Below are positions 20,937 to 21,080 of a stretch of DNA of 21,080 nt, piece after piece. The position numbers and the translations under genes were made by a program. How positions within the stretch are numbered: position 1 is the stretch's first letter; each line of letters opens with the position of its first letter. Below the pieces are notes generated by a model. It saw only the letters and a list, made by a program, of their open reading frames with translations, searched no databases and was not told the origin of the DNA. Source of the DNA: Methanomicrobiales archaeon. Its GTDB lineage: Archaea > Halobacteriota > Methanomicrobia > Methanomicrobiales > Methanospirillaceae. Location of the stretch: the NCBI GenBank assembly GCA_017883495.1, contig JADGNL010000124.1, forward strand, positions 1 to 21,080. The letters are read 5' to 3'.

Positions 20937-21080
20937 AGGAACTCAAAGACCTTTCCCCCGAGAACCGGACCCGCCTCGAGCTGGCCGGGCTCGATGTCGG
21001 GGAGACCCAGCGCTCGGGCTCGTTCTTCCAGATCGACCAGGAGATTCAGCACGCCCACTCGGGGACCGAGGGGATCGAGG
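20921..21080 (+). CDS. sufB: SufB/SufD-family Fe-S assembly protein, N-terminal part
   Basis: Only the first 53 codons are inside the window. The start MPAPVEELKDLSPENRTRLE is followed by GLDVGETQRSGSFFQIDQE, resembling the N-terminus of archaeal SufB/SufD proteins. These form the scaffold on which SufC acts. ATG at 20921 lies inside the end of sufC (16-base overlap) after an AGGAG sequence at 20908-20912. Whether it is SufB or SufD cannot be decided without the rest; SufB is more likely since methanogens commonly carry a minimal sufCB pair. Confidence 0.85.
   Translation, partial: MPAPVEELKDLSPENRTRLELAGLDVGETQRSGSFFQIDQEIQHAHSGTEGIE

Overview
The window is archaeal and comes from a GC-rich, hydrogenotrophic methanogen, most likely of the Methanomicrobiales. 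It carries two C1-pathway enzymes that use coenzyme F420 and tetrahydromethanopterin (Mtd and Mer). It also carries the methanogen regulator Tfx, hydrogenase maturation HypB, and archaeal-type information machinery: TFB, LSm, L37e, S6e, S8e, Gar1, SRP19, aIF5B/IF2 and ZPR1. Promoters are archaeal TATA boxes. Many genes have the start codon 22-24 nt after a TATA hexamer, which predicts leaderless mRNAs. Others use GGAGG or GAGGTGA ribosome binding sites.

Layout. 1-1596: end of an aspartate kinase gene overlapping purM. 1613-3088 (minus): ZPR1 and SepF, overlapping by one base, then a PUA-domain protein with its own promoter. 3200-5058 (plus): LSm, L37e and purF, a common euryarchaeal cluster. 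5089-6778: a secreted cohesin-domain protein divergent from an F420-dependent oxidoreductase. 6779-7589: about 0.8 kb without a convincing gene, holding an unusual symmetric array of TGTTGAC heptamers. 7590-10045: tRNA-His (minus), then infB and rps6e. 10051-10946 (minus): a DUF2240 protein and rps8e. 11021-12649: hypB divergent from srp19 and a PHP phosphoesterase gene, apparently sharing one TATA hexamer. 12742-14198: gar1, tfb and two tandem tRNA-Ala genes. 14226-15648: tfx divergent from mtd. 15663-17651 (minus): a galT-like gene and mer. 18118-19949: a HAD phosphatase gene overlapping a transglutaminase-like lipoprotein gene. 19925-20092 (minus): a 55-codon candidate gene. 20205-21080: sufC and the start of sufB.

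Functionally this is mostly core chromosome: translation, rRNA modification, transcription initiation, purine synthesis, Fe-S assembly and the central methanogenesis pathway. I see no CRISPR array, transposase gene, phage gene or defence operon. The most interesting material is non-coding or very small: the 6912-7226 dyad array, the mer start region (predicted mRNA opening with AUG-AGG-UGA), the infB leader hairpins, the shared hypB/srp19 TATA element, and the short leaderless ORF beside sufC.
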